Positions 6,757 to 13,685 of a stretch of DNA of 13,869 nucleotides are shown in pieces. Numbering within the stretch: position 1 is the stretch's first letter; every line of letters starts with the position of its first letter. Location of the stretch: positions 1 to 13,869 of the forward strand of contig DJDD01000104.1 in NCBI GenBank assembly GCA_002430925.1. The letters run 5' to 3'. Both the position numbers and the translations under genes were made by a program. The notes below the pieces were generated by a model. It searched no databases and had not been told where the DNA came from. It was given only the letters and a program-made list of their open reading frames with translations. This stretch comes from Flavobacteriales bacterium UBA5933 (lineage in GTDB: Bacteria > Bacteroidota > Bacteroidia > Flavobacteriales > Weeksellaceae).

Positions 6757-6829
6757 GACTACGTAATTTAATTGGATAGAATATCAGATTCCGGTTCTGA
6801 CAGTATGAGTTCAAGTCTCATCGTGGTTA
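6757..6829 (+). tRNA. tRNA-Arg (anticodon CCG), probable attachment site of the mobile element
   Basis: The 73-base cloverleaf folds completely. The acceptor stem is GACTACG (6757-6763) with CGTGGTT (6822-6828), all seven pairs formed, two of them G-T wobbles. The D arm is ATTT/GAAT with a GG in the loop. The anticodon stem is TCAGA/TCTGA with loop TTCCGGT, giving CCG at 6791-6793. The variable loop has four bases. The T arm is ATGAG/CTCAT with loop TTCAAGT. The discriminator is A and CCA is not encoded. The invariant T8, A14, G18G19, T54, T55 and C56 are present. The wobbles and the A-T-rich D stem make it weaker than most tRNAs. Its last 19 bases overlap, antisense, the 3' end of the serine recombinase gene, which is why it is read as the chromosome-element junction. 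Confidence 0.82.
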
Positions 6830-8334
6830 CTCAATGAGGATTTTGGAAAATCTTGTTGATTTTTGACATACTCTAAAAGCTTTTTTCCCTTTAAAATCAA
6901 CACCTTAGATACAAATAAAGGGTTAATGAAATGAGTTCGGTAAATATTTCCATCGTAGATGAGTTCTCTACCGAACACCATTTCTACAAATTTCAATTTC
7001 TCTGGAGTACTAGCTAAATGAAAAACAGATTTAAGACTACTTAAATAAGAAATTGAATTAGAAAAATGATGATCAAAATTTGACTTTAAGTTTTTAATGT
7101 CATTAATTCTAATATTAATCTCTGACAACTCCTTCTTTAAAGAATTATGCCATGTAGAATATATTTCATCATCTAACTTATCGTCTAAATACTTCTCTTC
7201 TAATTTAGATTTTTTTGATAAAATAGACGCCTTTTTCTTATTTAACAAGCCTAAATCACCAGATCCATTTTCAAATTTATCCTGGAGAAGAAATTCAATT
7301 TTTTGTTTTAAATAATCAATCTGGTAATCTTCAAAATTCAATTCATCTAATATTTTATCAAATTTATTATTTGCTACATCTACATTATATGATTTTCTAT
7401 GAATTGCACACTCATAATACCAATAATACTTATATTTCCCTTTAGATTTACAAGCAGTTAATAATTTACCACAATTTGGACAGATTATAGCTCCTTTTAA
7501 ATAAGCTATATCATTAAACCTATTGATTACTTTTCCAGTGCGAGAAATTAAGGCTTGTACACGATTGAATATCTCTTCACTAATTAAAGGCTTGTGAATA
7601 CCTGGTAAATAAATAATACTCCCATCCTCTAACTTAAATTTAATTTCACCTATATAAATATGATTTGATAAAATTCGAAATACAGCTTCACGAGCTTTCT
7701 GACTAAAACCTATTTTTTTTGCCAAACGCGTTGTCTCTGTAAAAGAATAATTCTCTAAGTAGGATCCAAAAATAAAATTAACGATTTTTGCCTCTTCAGG
7801 ATTCTCTAAAATTATTGGCTTACCATTTTCATCTCTATCATTTTTATATCCATAAGGTGCAACTCCAAGAAATCTTCCTTGTTTTTTAGCGGAATCAATA
7901 CCAAACTTAGTTCGTTTACTTATCACTAAACGCTCAACATGAGCTTGTAAAAGCATTTGTGTACGCATTTGAAAGAAAAACGGACTATCTACAGGTATAC
8001 CTATGGGTTCGTGAAGAGATATAATTTTTATTTTATAAACTTCTTCTAATCGTTGGATAACAGATAAAGATTCGTGTAAATTACGGCTAAATCTATCATA
8101 CTTCATTACGACAAAATAGTCTATATTTTTATGATTTATCTTTAAAAACTCTTCTAATTTCTTCCAAGCTTTACGATCAAAATCTTTTGCAGATTGACCT
8201 TCATCAATAAACGTATCTATTAAATCATAATGATTACGATTACAATATTCTTGTATTTGTTCAACCTGACCGAAAATAGAAAAGTGTGACTGATCTTCAC
8301 GACTTATCCTAGCATAGCCTACTACCTTTTTCAT
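6811..8334 (-). CDS. Large serine recombinase (integrase of the mobile element)
   Basis: This DNA recombinase uses a serine nucleophile to insert and excise the element. The N-terminal resolvase domain (about 1-145) has YARISRED with Arg9 and catalytic Ser11, then DEGQSAKDFDR (44-54) and MKYDRFSRN (77-85) carrying Arg81 and Arg84. The Recombinase DNA-binding domain spans about 145-265 (GRFLGVAPYGYK at 153-164). A zinc ribbon follows with CPNCG (Cys285, Cys288), Cys295 and Cys309. The segment at 361-417 is rich in Lys, Glu and Leu and should be the coiled coil that controls synapsis. A length of 507 aa is typical. The stop codon lies within the T-loop of the tRNA-Arg gene, so the last five residues are encoded antisense to the tRNA. 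Translation starts in an ATGA overlap with a 44-aa ORF. Regulation probably comes from the repeat-rich region upstream of that ORF. Confidence 0.93.
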   Translation of the reverse strand: MKKVVGYARISREDQSHFSIFGQVEQIQEYCNRNHYDLIDTFIDEGQSAKDFDRKAWKKLEEFLKINHKNIDYFVVMKYDRFSRNLHESLSVIQRLEEVYKIKIISLHEPIGIPVDSPFFFQMRTQMLLQAHVERLVISKRTKFGIDSAKKQGRFLGVAPYGYKNDRDENGKPIILENPEEAKIVNFIFGSYLENYSFTETTRLAKKIGFSQKAREAVFRILSNHIYIGEIKFKLEDGSIIYLPGIHKPLISEEIFNRVQALISRTGKVINRFNDIAYLKGAIICPNCGKLLTACKSKGKYKYYWYYECAIHRKSYNVDVANNKFDKILDELNFEDYQIDYLKQKIEFLLQDKFENGSGDLGLLNKKKASILSKKSKLEEKYLDDKLDDEIYSTWHNSLKKELSEINIRINDIKNLKSNFDHHFSNSISYLSSLKSVFHLASTPEKLKFVEMVFGRELIYDGNIYRTHFINPLFVSKVLILKGKKLLEYVKNQQDFPKSSLSNHDET

Positions 8335-8465
8335 TTTGATGTAATGTTGTTAACTATAATTTTTGCAATCAAATCTAAAAATAATTTCTCACCATCTGAA
8401 AATTCTCTTACTTGAGCGTCGAAATTATTAGATTTTGAATTTGATATTTTTAAGATTTTTGACAT
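8331..8465 (-). CDS. 44-aa protein coupled to the serine recombinase, unknown
   Basis: The ORF begins MSKILKISNSKSNN and ends VNNITSK. Its stop codon overlaps the recombinase start in an ATGA (8334-8331), the classic arrangement for coupled translation, which argues that it is a real gene. An A-rich stretch directly precedes the ATG, as for other genes here. The N-terminal third is rich in Lys, Ser and Asn and probably flexible. The second half, FSDGEKLFLDLIAKIIVNN, could form one amphipathic helix. No membrane segment or cysteine is present. I do not recognise a family. A small protein in front of an integrase may help regulate or direct recombination (a recombination directionality factor), or may simply be a leader that sets recombinase levels; this is inference from position only. 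Confidence 0.65.
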   Translation of the reverse strand: MSKILKISNSKSNNFDAQVREFSDGEKLFLDLIAKIIVNNITSK

Positions 8466-8487
8466 TTTTTAAATTATTTATTTATCC

Positions 8488-8503
8488 AACCAAATAATTG
8501 GTT
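8488..8503. repeat. Perfect 6-bp hairpin/operator-like palindrome upstream of the integration module
   Basis: AACCAA and TTGGTT flank an ATAA tetraloop. The palindrome lies 23 bp upstream of the 44-aa ORF on the minus strand and has no T-run, so it fits an operator better than a terminator. Confidence 0.45.
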
Positions 8504-8513
8504 ATAAAGTGTA

Positions 8514-8577
8514 ATTTTGTAACTATTTAATTTACAATCCTTATTTATACGGATTTGATAAACGGATTTTGTAACTA
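8514..8577. repeat. Cluster of short direct and inverted repeats in the element's control region
   Basis: ATTTTGTAACTA occurs exactly twice (8514-8525 and 8566-8577), 52 bp apart. Between the copies, TTACAA (8532-8537) is an inverted match to the TTGTAA core. In addition, ACGGATTTGATAA (8549-8561) is followed directly by ACGGATTTTGTAA (8562-8574), a tandem 13-bp unit with 11 identities. The region contains no gene and lies between the replication operon and the recombinase module. Binding sites for an element-encoded regulator, recombinase accessory sites or replication iterons are all possible. Confidence 0.55.
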
Positions 8578-8865
8578 CTAAAGCTTCAAAGCCTCCTGAA
8601 CAACTTTATAATGACTTTCTGTTGTATAGTTGTTGACGATTTGATATTGCGCCCTAGACTTAAATTGAACAGAGTAAGAACCGATTGAAGTAAATGTTGG
8701 TGGAATATAAGTTTTCATTATCTCCAACATTATAGACAAATCAACTGGATCAGTATCGAACCCATAACCTAATAATTTATCACTTTTCATCTCATAGTAA
8801 AGGTTAACGACTTTATTAGATTTCAACATTGTCATTTTGACGATATGGAATTTGAAATTAATCAT
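8578..8865 (-). CDS. Hypothetical 95-aa protein coupled to the primase-helicase
   Basis: I do not recognise this gene. Its ATG shares one base with the primase-helicase stop codon (TAATG on the minus strand), so translation is probably coupled and the start at 8865 is well supported; internal Met codons at residues 11 and 13 are alternatives. The product is mixed alpha/beta. It has a beta-like start (MINFKFHIVKMTML), a central segment with GYGFDTDPVDLSIMLEIMKTYIPP and a Tyr- and Gln-rich end. There is no Cys, zinc motif, signal or membrane helix. It is the last gene of the replication module, directly before the repeat cluster, and probably acts with the primase-helicase or in regulation; that is inferred from position. 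Confidence 0.7.
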   Translation of the reverse strand: MINFKFHIVKMTMLKSNKVVNLYYEMKSDKLLGYGFDTDPVDLSIMLEIMKTYIPPTFTSIGSYSVQFKSRAQYQIVNNYTTESHYKVVQEALKL

Positions 8866-11774
8866 TAAATAAAATCGTTTTCTTTTTCTTCTTCCAAATC
8901 TTTATCTTCTATAAAAGTCAATCGAATATGTTCAGTCGTTTTCATTTTAGGTTTTGAACCTTCATAAACAACATTTCCATATTTATCAACTAAAGGAATA
9001 TTCACCATAAGGCGATCCTCTAATTCATAATTATTAACCTTACACCAAGCGTTCAATTTTTTCTTTAAACCTGCAGAAGTTAATTCTGATAAATATTTAG
9101 ATTTTGATTCCTGAACATTTTTCAAAACTTCATCTTTCACAATTGTTAATCCTGATATTGTAGGTATATATCTATCCGCCCAATCTTGAAAATGCCTTCC
9201 CATTTCTGATATGTAAGAACGAAGTAAGATATTTCCTCCAGGTGCTTCAATCTTTTCTTCACATCCTAAATAGAATGATGTCGTTTGAAAAACAAAATTT
9301 AAAAATTCGAACCATTTAGTAGAATTCCAATCAGTATAAAGTGTATAACCAAAGTCATCTTTTGGTTCTCTTGCTTTTCGGTCTTCATTTTTAGCATGAT
9401 AATAATCTGAAAATCCCATAATCAACTGACGACGAGCTGAAGATCCTGAACGGTCTCTTAATGAGTAATTCGATGTAAAAACAATCTTTGGCGAATTCTG
9501 ATACGAAATTTTGACTTTACTTTCAAACTTTACGTTTACAGTCATTTTACCCGTTGTAGCAGAATAAAATCTTTTGAAATCAAAATTACGCTGAACATCA
9601 TCAACGATCATCAGACCTGTATGTACATCAACTCCTTCAAATAAGAATTTATCATCAAAATCTCCTTTCCCATCAACATCATGCACTCCCATGAAATAGC
9701 GCATCGACTCAAAAAACAATGATTTACCAGCACCTCCTTCAGCTACATCATCTTCTAAAACAGCATTATCCAAAGCGAATGGCGACCACGCTTTTGTAGG
9801 ATCTTTAAAACGATGAGCCAAATAGCCAAAAGTAAAAATCTTATTTACCAAGTGTTGAACTTGCTCTCTATTTTCTTCTTCAGATAAATAATTAGATTTA
9901 ATTTTAAATTTTGATCGTTCGTAAAAATCCTCTTCTTTAAAACCTTTTTCTATATATACTGCACGTTCTTTCTCCCAATAAACACGAGATGTTTGGATAA
10001 GATAATTCAGATAATCACAATCATTTTTTAAAATTTCGATGTCATATAAATCATTACCTAGTTTCGATATTTTAAAATATGGACTTTCTATTTCTAAGTT
10101 TGATTTAATGTCGTAAGATGATATTTCAGAATTAACTTCATCTTTAATTAATGAATCTATTAATTGAGATTTTAATACATAATTATCAAATTTAAAATTC
10201 TCCTGCGTACCATTTGCATCAACTTTGAAACAACGATTTCCAATAAAAAAGAATTGGCTATCTGGTGTATAATTTTTGAAATCTAATGTACGATTGTGCA
10301 TATTAGCTAAATGACTATCTGTTATTTTCTGTGAAGTTATCATCATGTTTAGCAATGCATGCGGAATTTCTTTAACACCTAATTCATGCTGTTTAGCAAG
10401 TAAAAAATTACGGAAATAATCTTTAATAGATTGTGTTGTTTTCAATTCTTCAACAACATAACCTTGTACACGCGCGAAATAATAACCATCTTTTTTTGAT
10501 GGATCATCTATCCTACAAAAACCATTTAAACGTAGAAAATAGAATGCATACATATGATGGAAATTATATGATACACGCCCTTCTTTACTAACAGAAGTTT
10601 CCCAAAATTGCGCTGGCATTGAAAGATTAAGCATTTTCTGAACATTGAATACTACTTCTTTGATTGGACGACGACCTTGAGAACGCATATAATCTTTAAA
10701 ATCTTTGTGAGATTTTTGTGTGAAAAATTGATCCAACCATAAAGTACGAACTGATAAAAAAGATAATGCAAGCTCTCTACCTATTCGTTTACCTGTTTCA
10801 TCTGCGTCAGGTACTAACACTACTTCATATGCATACTTTTTCAATTTTTTAATCAAAAACCGATCAGGTTTTTCAGTTTCTGAGTTGAACCAAATTGGAT
10901 ATTCTCCCAAACTCAGAAAATTAATTCCATCACTCCCTCCTGTTGCCAGAACTACACGTTCCAATTTGAAATCGATGTCAGAATCTTTTACATCACTTAC
11001 ATCAATTTCTTTTTTATCTGCAATTTTTTGACGTTCTTCTTCGAATCCTTTATTAAAAGCTTTTTTCACTCGATCTAAACCAAAAACAAATGATTTCGGT
11101 TTATTCCCTAAATAACGAAAACGTCTATCTTTTCCATCATCACTCCATTTTTTAGCGCCTTTTGGCATATAAATTTTTAGCCATTTCTCTTTATTATCAT
11201 TTTCATTGATGAATGCTAAAATTGGAAATTTATCTGTTGAACGAAATGTAAAAACCTTCTTTTTCTCCTGGTTATAATAACTAAACTCTACCAACGAATG
11301 AAGATTAACAGATAGACAATGTTCTTCTTTAACGAATGGCCCTAAAATATCTAATTCGTAATCTGTGAACGATTTTGTGATGAAATGAAAACCTTGTTCA
11401 TTTAGATTATGTTCAAAATCTTCCTTGTTGCACTGACGAAATTCATATTTATAAAACTCCCTTGTTTCTTCAAAAATTTGAATTCCTCTATCATTTTGAA
11501 GCTCTCTTCCAATTTCTACAATAGCTTCAGAATAAGAAATATTTTTATCCAATGCATATAAACCAAAGCAATCTTCATTCTTAACAGTTCCTCCAAAATC
11601 AGTCATCTTATAACGATCTTTATAAATCTTTATTGATGCTGAAGCTGTACGTTCATCAGCTCGAACTTTAAAATTTCTACCAGGAATTGCATCAGGATAT
11701 ATCTTCTGTATAATTTCTAAACCATAATTTGTTAGGTCTAGTATTTTTTGTGCTGCAGTAATTAAATCACTCAT
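8865..11774 (-). CDS. Phage-type DNA primase-helicase (Toprim-like plus SF3/D5-like ATPase)
   Basis: This is a replication protein of about 969 aa that should prime and unwind element DNA. Numbering is from the ATG at 11774. The N-terminal domain has NFKVRADERTAS (34-45), followed by YKMTDFGG and an SEAI segment. This follows the layout of a CHC2 primase finger but lacks its zinc-binding cysteines. A Toprim-like region follows. Motif 1 is VVLATGGSDG (274-283), with Thr278 where most Toprims have Glu, and motif 2 is VPDADETGKRIG (321-332), retaining the DxD pair Asp323/Asp325. The C-terminal helicase domain has Walker A EGGAGKS (679-685), Walker B GLMIVDDV (720-727), a sensor-1-like FTSN (766-769) and a basic SSARRQ just after. 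The start at 11774 overlaps the preceding gene by 8 bp and follows an A-rich stretch. An ATG at 11795 would add seven residues and overlap by 29 bp. Genes of this kind occur in Bacteroidota phages and integrative elements. Confidence 0.85.
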   Translation of the reverse strand: MSDLITAAQKILDLTNYGLEIIQKIYPDAIPGRNFKVRADERTASASIKIYKDRYKMTDFGGTVKNEDCFGLYALDKNISYSEAIVEIGRELQNDRGIQIFEETREFYKYEFRQCNKEDFEHNLNEQGFHFITKSFTDYELDILGPFVKEEHCLSVNLHSLVEFSYYNQEKKKVFTFRSTDKFPILAFINENDNKEKWLKIYMPKGAKKWSDDGKDRRFRYLGNKPKSFVFGLDRVKKAFNKGFEEERQKIADKKEIDVSDVKDSDIDFKLERVVLATGGSDGINFLSLGEYPIWFNSETEKPDRFLIKKLKKYAYEVVLVPDADETGKRIGRELALSFLSVRTLWLDQFFTQKSHKDFKDYMRSQGRRPIKEVVFNVQKMLNLSMPAQFWETSVSKEGRVSYNFHHMYAFYFLRLNGFCRIDDPSKKDGYYFARVQGYVVEELKTTQSIKDYFRNFLLAKQHELGVKEIPHALLNMMITSQKITDSHLANMHNRTLDFKNYTPDSQFFFIGNRCFKVDANGTQENFKFDNYVLKSQLIDSLIKDEVNSEISSYDIKSNLEIESPYFKISKLGNDLYDIEILKNDCDYLNYLIQTSRVYWEKERAVYIEKGFKEEDFYERSKFKIKSNYLSEEENREQVQHLVNKIFTFGYLAHRFKDPTKAWSPFALDNAVLEDDVAEGGAGKSLFFESMRYFMGVHDVDGKGDFDDKFLFEGVDVHTGLMIVDDVQRNFDFKRFYSATTGKMTVNVKFESKVKISYQNSPKIVFTSNYSLRDRSGSSARRQLIMGFSDYYHAKNEDRKAREPKDDFGYTLYTDWNSTKWFEFLNFVFQTTSFYLGCEEKIEAPGGNILLRSYISEMGRHFQDWADRYIPTISGLTIVKDEVLKNVQESKSKYLSELTSAGLKKKLNAWCKVNNYELEDRLMVNIPLVDKYGNVVYEGSKPKMKTTEHIRLTFIEDKDLEEEKENDFI

Positions 11775-12117
11775 GTGTTTCGTTTGTTTGTACAAGTTTT
11801 ACAATTCTATTATTGATAGTTATCATATTTAAACCCATCATTCTTTTTCTATACCAAGTTGAAGATCCAAATCTTTCTTTTAAATTTTTATTCAATAACT
11901 TTTCACTAATGAATTTTTTATCATTAAATATTTGGTTCAAAAACTTTTTGTACTCTTTTTCATTATTTCGGATTGATTTTATTGGAGTTTTTTGCTCTAA
12001 TTTTTGTGATACACCTAACAATGAATTTGAATTCAGTTTTGTCTTGTAATTAGCTAAATTGTCTTTAGACTTAGCCACTATTCTAGTTTTTGAGTTGATT
12101 CTTACAATGGTTGACAT
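11767..12117 (-). CDS. Hypothetical basic 116-aa protein of the replication module
   Basis: I do not recognise this gene. The product is strongly basic. Residues 1-45 are rich in Lys, Ser and Asn and probably disordered. The second half has predicted helices around NEKEYKKFLNQIFND and SEKLLNKNLKERFG, then STWYRKRMMGLNMI and a hydrophobic strand NNRIVKLVQ. That order resembles a winged-helix fold, so DNA binding is possible but unproven. The gene lies 9 bp after the 87-aa gene and overlaps the primase-helicase by 8 bp, so it is clearly part of the same transcript. A helicase loader or initiator-type accessory role is only a positional guess. Confidence 0.7.
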   Translation of the reverse strand: MSTIVRINSKTRIVAKSKDNLANYKTKLNSNSLLGVSQKLEQKTPIKSIRNNEKEYKKFLNQIFNDKKFISEKLLNKNLKERFGSSTWYRKRMMGLNMITINNRIVKLVQTNETHE

Positions 12118-12126
12118 AAGTTTATT

Positions 12127-12390
12127 TTAGTGGTTAAATTCATCCAAGGCTAAAAGAAAAATTCCTATAGCCAAGATCTCAGAGTTATCAGTAGTGTTAA
12201 TATTAACAGAAGCTTCGTTTAACGATTTCCATTCCTGGAGCGTTCCACTTGGATAATTATTTTTCCATACTGAAAAATACTCTTCGTGGCGTTTTACTCC
12301 TTCTTTTATTTTTTCTTCTAGAAACTCTTTAGAGTCCACGTCTTCAAAAGAATTGCGAACCCGAGTTTTTATTTGTTCCATTGTCATCAC
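12127..12390 (-). CDS. Hypothetical 87-aa protein
   Basis: I do not recognise this gene. The N-terminal 45 residues are highly charged and helical (EQIKTRVRNSFEDVDSKEF, then EEKIKEGVKRHEEYF), with a central SGTLQEWKSLNEAS. The C-terminus carries a short hydrophobic helix (EILAIGIFLLALDEF) that is too short and acidic for a secure membrane span. The start is ambiguous because ATGATGACAATG offers three ATG codons (12390, 12387, 12381). The gene follows a 69-bp gap, the largest within the replication module, and may carry its own promoter. The next gene starts 9 bp after its stop codon. Confidence 0.65.
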   Translation of the reverse strand: MMTMEQIKTRVRNSFEDVDSKEFLEEKIKEGVKRHEEYFSVWKNNYPSGTLQEWKSLNEASVNINTTDNSEILAIGIFLLALDEFNH

Positions 12391-12405
12391 CAGTGTTTTT
12401 TTAAT

Positions 12406-12429
12406 ATTGACTTATCTGAAGTAATCAAT
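12406..12429. repeat. Imperfect hairpin in the gap before the 87-aa gene
   Basis: ATTGA-c-TTA (12406-12414) and TAA-TCAAT (12422-12429) pair with a single unpaired C and a 7-base loop. It is 16 bp from the 87-aa start on the minus strand. It could be an operator or a processing site, or it may be chance in AT-rich DNA. Confidence 0.25.
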
Positions 12430-12459
12430 AGAACCCTAAGGATTAATGTTTTCATACTT

Positions 12460-12747
12460 CTAAATTGGTAAATCATCATCATTTGGAATATCAACACTAT
12501 TTGGAGAAATTGGTTTTCCACTCGACTTTTTTAGATTACCTATATACATCTGATCATCTTTTGTCGCATCTTTAAAGTTTAATTGAACTGATGCATCATT
12601 ATTATATTGATCAGGTTCATCGTTGATCCATACATTTACATTGAAATAGATTTTTCCATTTTTCCCACGAGAAAAGGCTTTATGTCCCTTTTTAGCTTGC
12701 TCGTTTAATTCTGATAAATTTATACTACCGTATAATAATTGTGACAT
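12460..12747 (-). CDS. Small SSB-like protein with an acidic C-terminal tip
   Basis: The 95-aa product starts with a strand-like LYGSINLSEL, continues with KNGKIYFNVNVWINDEPDQY and NNDASVQLNF, and ends in a flexible PNSVDIPNDDDLPI. Alternating hydrophobic strands followed by a linker and an acidic tip ending in DDDLPI are the hallmark layout of single-stranded DNA-binding proteins, whose DDD(I/L)PF tip recruits replication partners. Here the last Phe is absent and the protein ends at Ile. The OB region is much shorter than in cellular SSB (about 110 aa or more). Similar short proteins occur in Bacteroidota phages. The position between an HNH-derived gene (16 bp upstream) and the primase-helicase group supports a replication role. 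No SSB family signature is strong enough for certainty. Confidence 0.65.
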   Translation of the reverse strand: MSQLLYGSINLSELNEQAKKGHKAFSRGKNGKIYFNVNVWINDEPDQYNNDASVQLNFKDATKDDQMYIGNLKKSSGKPISPNSVDIPNDDDLPI

Positions 12748-12763
12748 AGTTTTATTCTTTTAA

Positions 12764-13315
12764 TTATATTTTAGACCAATTTTCCCCTCTCTTAATTCTA
12801 TAAACTTGACCAATAGAAATTTTAAATTTTTCCGCTACTTTAGGAATATCTTTAGAATCTTTTAAAAGAGCTTTTATTTTTTTTACTTGACTTAATGTTA
12901 ATTTATTATTTGGAGGATTCTGAGATCTATCAACACCCTTCATTTTTTGAAAGGTTGATTTATAATGATTTTTCCATTCTTCTGGAGTAACTACTTTAAC
13001 GTTTTCTAATTTATTATTGGTTTTATCAAAATCGATATTAATTAGTTTTTGACTATCATTATTCTTATCATAACCAAGAAAAGCAGTTGCAACCATTTCT
13101 CGAACATAGATAGCAGTACGATTTCCTTTAGAATCTTTAACAACCCATATAACTGGATATCCATTATTAAGTGGAGTTACTTTTATCATAGTTTTCTCCA
13201 TTCCATTATGCTTGATTTTCAATACTTCTACTTTTCCATCTTTACGAACAAAATATCTGCGTTTCTCTGAATCTTCTAAACCGAATTGGCTTAATTTAAT
13301 CTCTACTTTTTCCAT
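12764..13315 (-). CDS. HNH-endonuclease-derived protein with C-terminal helix-turn-helix, probably inactive
   Basis: The 183-aa product has the layout of phage HNH homing endonucleases. Residues 71-101 (VREMVATAFLGY then INIDFDKTNN) and KLENVKVVTPEEW (102-114) correspond to the usual VAxAF..., NHxDGxKxNN and LENLExVT segments. In the active motif the catalytic His position is Asn93 and the Gly position is Phe96, so the nuclease is probably dead. The C-terminal segment KLTLSQVKKIKALL (138-151) with DIPKVAEKFKISIGQVYRIK (156-175) is a good helix-turn-helix of the kind found at the end of such nucleases. The protein is probably a DNA binder reused by the element, or a decaying homing endonuclease. 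It is 16 bp from the genes on both sides and in the same operon. Confidence 0.75.
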   Translation of the reverse strand: MEKVEIKLSQFGLEDSEKRRYFVRKDGKVEVLKIKHNGMEKTMIKVTPLNNGYPVIWVVKDSKGNRTAIYVREMVATAFLGYDKNNDSQKLINIDFDKTNNKLENVKVVTPEEWKNHYKSTFQKMKGVDRSQNPPNNKLTLSQVKKIKALLKDSKDIPKVAEKFKISIGQVYRIKRGENWSKI

Positions 13316-13331
13316 TTCTAAAATTTTTTAA

Positions 13332-13685
13332 TTATAAGTAACCAAAAGCTGAAGCTGCTAATTCTCCGATATCGGTTAAATCGCCATCATAAATAAGCTC
13401 TCCATTTTCATAAGTCTCATAGAATTGAGAAACTTTTCTTTCCAGAGCATCCCATTTGTTCGCTTTTTCAAAAACATTACTTGCTCCAAGTACAAACAAG
13501 ATAGCATCAGCCATTTGTTTTAATTCAATACGATTTACATCTGCGTAAACACTATCACTACGATCATCTACAATTGATGTTTCTAATTGAATTTGAGAAC
13601 AATCATTTTGAATTCTAAATTCAAAATCACCTTGAGAATCTGACGATTTACAGATTATTTGGTATTCATTTTTAATGATTTCCAT
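13332..13685 (-). CDS. Hypothetical 117-aa protein
   Basis: I do not recognise this gene. The N-terminal half alternates strands (EYQIICKSSDSQGDFEFRI, CSQIQLETSIV) and is followed by a helical segment with IELKQMADAILFVLGASNVF and WDALERKVSQFYETYENG. The product is acidic. There is no signal peptide, membrane helix or catalytic motif. Its start overlaps the partial gene upstream by 14 bp, and the HNH-derived gene begins 16 bp after its stop codon, so it belongs to the same minus-strand transcript. Its function within the element is unknown. Confidence 0.7.
   Translation of the reverse strand: MEIIKNEYQIICKSSDSQGDFEFRIQNDCSQIQLETSIVDDRSDSVYADVNRIELKQMADAILFVLGASNVFEKANKWDALERKVSQFYETYENGELIYDGDLTDIGELAASAFGYL

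Noticed and set aside
6757..6829. Reading the tRNA-Arg as a pseudo-tRNA fragment
   Set aside because: All four stems pair over their full length and the invariant bases are present. The two acceptor wobbles weaken but do not break it.
7097..7315. Plus-strand 72-codon ORF
   Set aside because: It lies entirely inside the serine recombinase gene on the other strand, and its Phe- and Ser-rich product is typical of an antisense shadow.
11813..12049. Plus-strand 78-codon ORF
   Set aside because: It is antisense to the basic 116-aa gene; its Phe-rich composition mirrors the Lys-rich gene opposite.
13049..13270. Plus-strand 73-codon ORF
   Set aside because: It is antisense to the HNH-derived gene, and the product has shadow-type composition.
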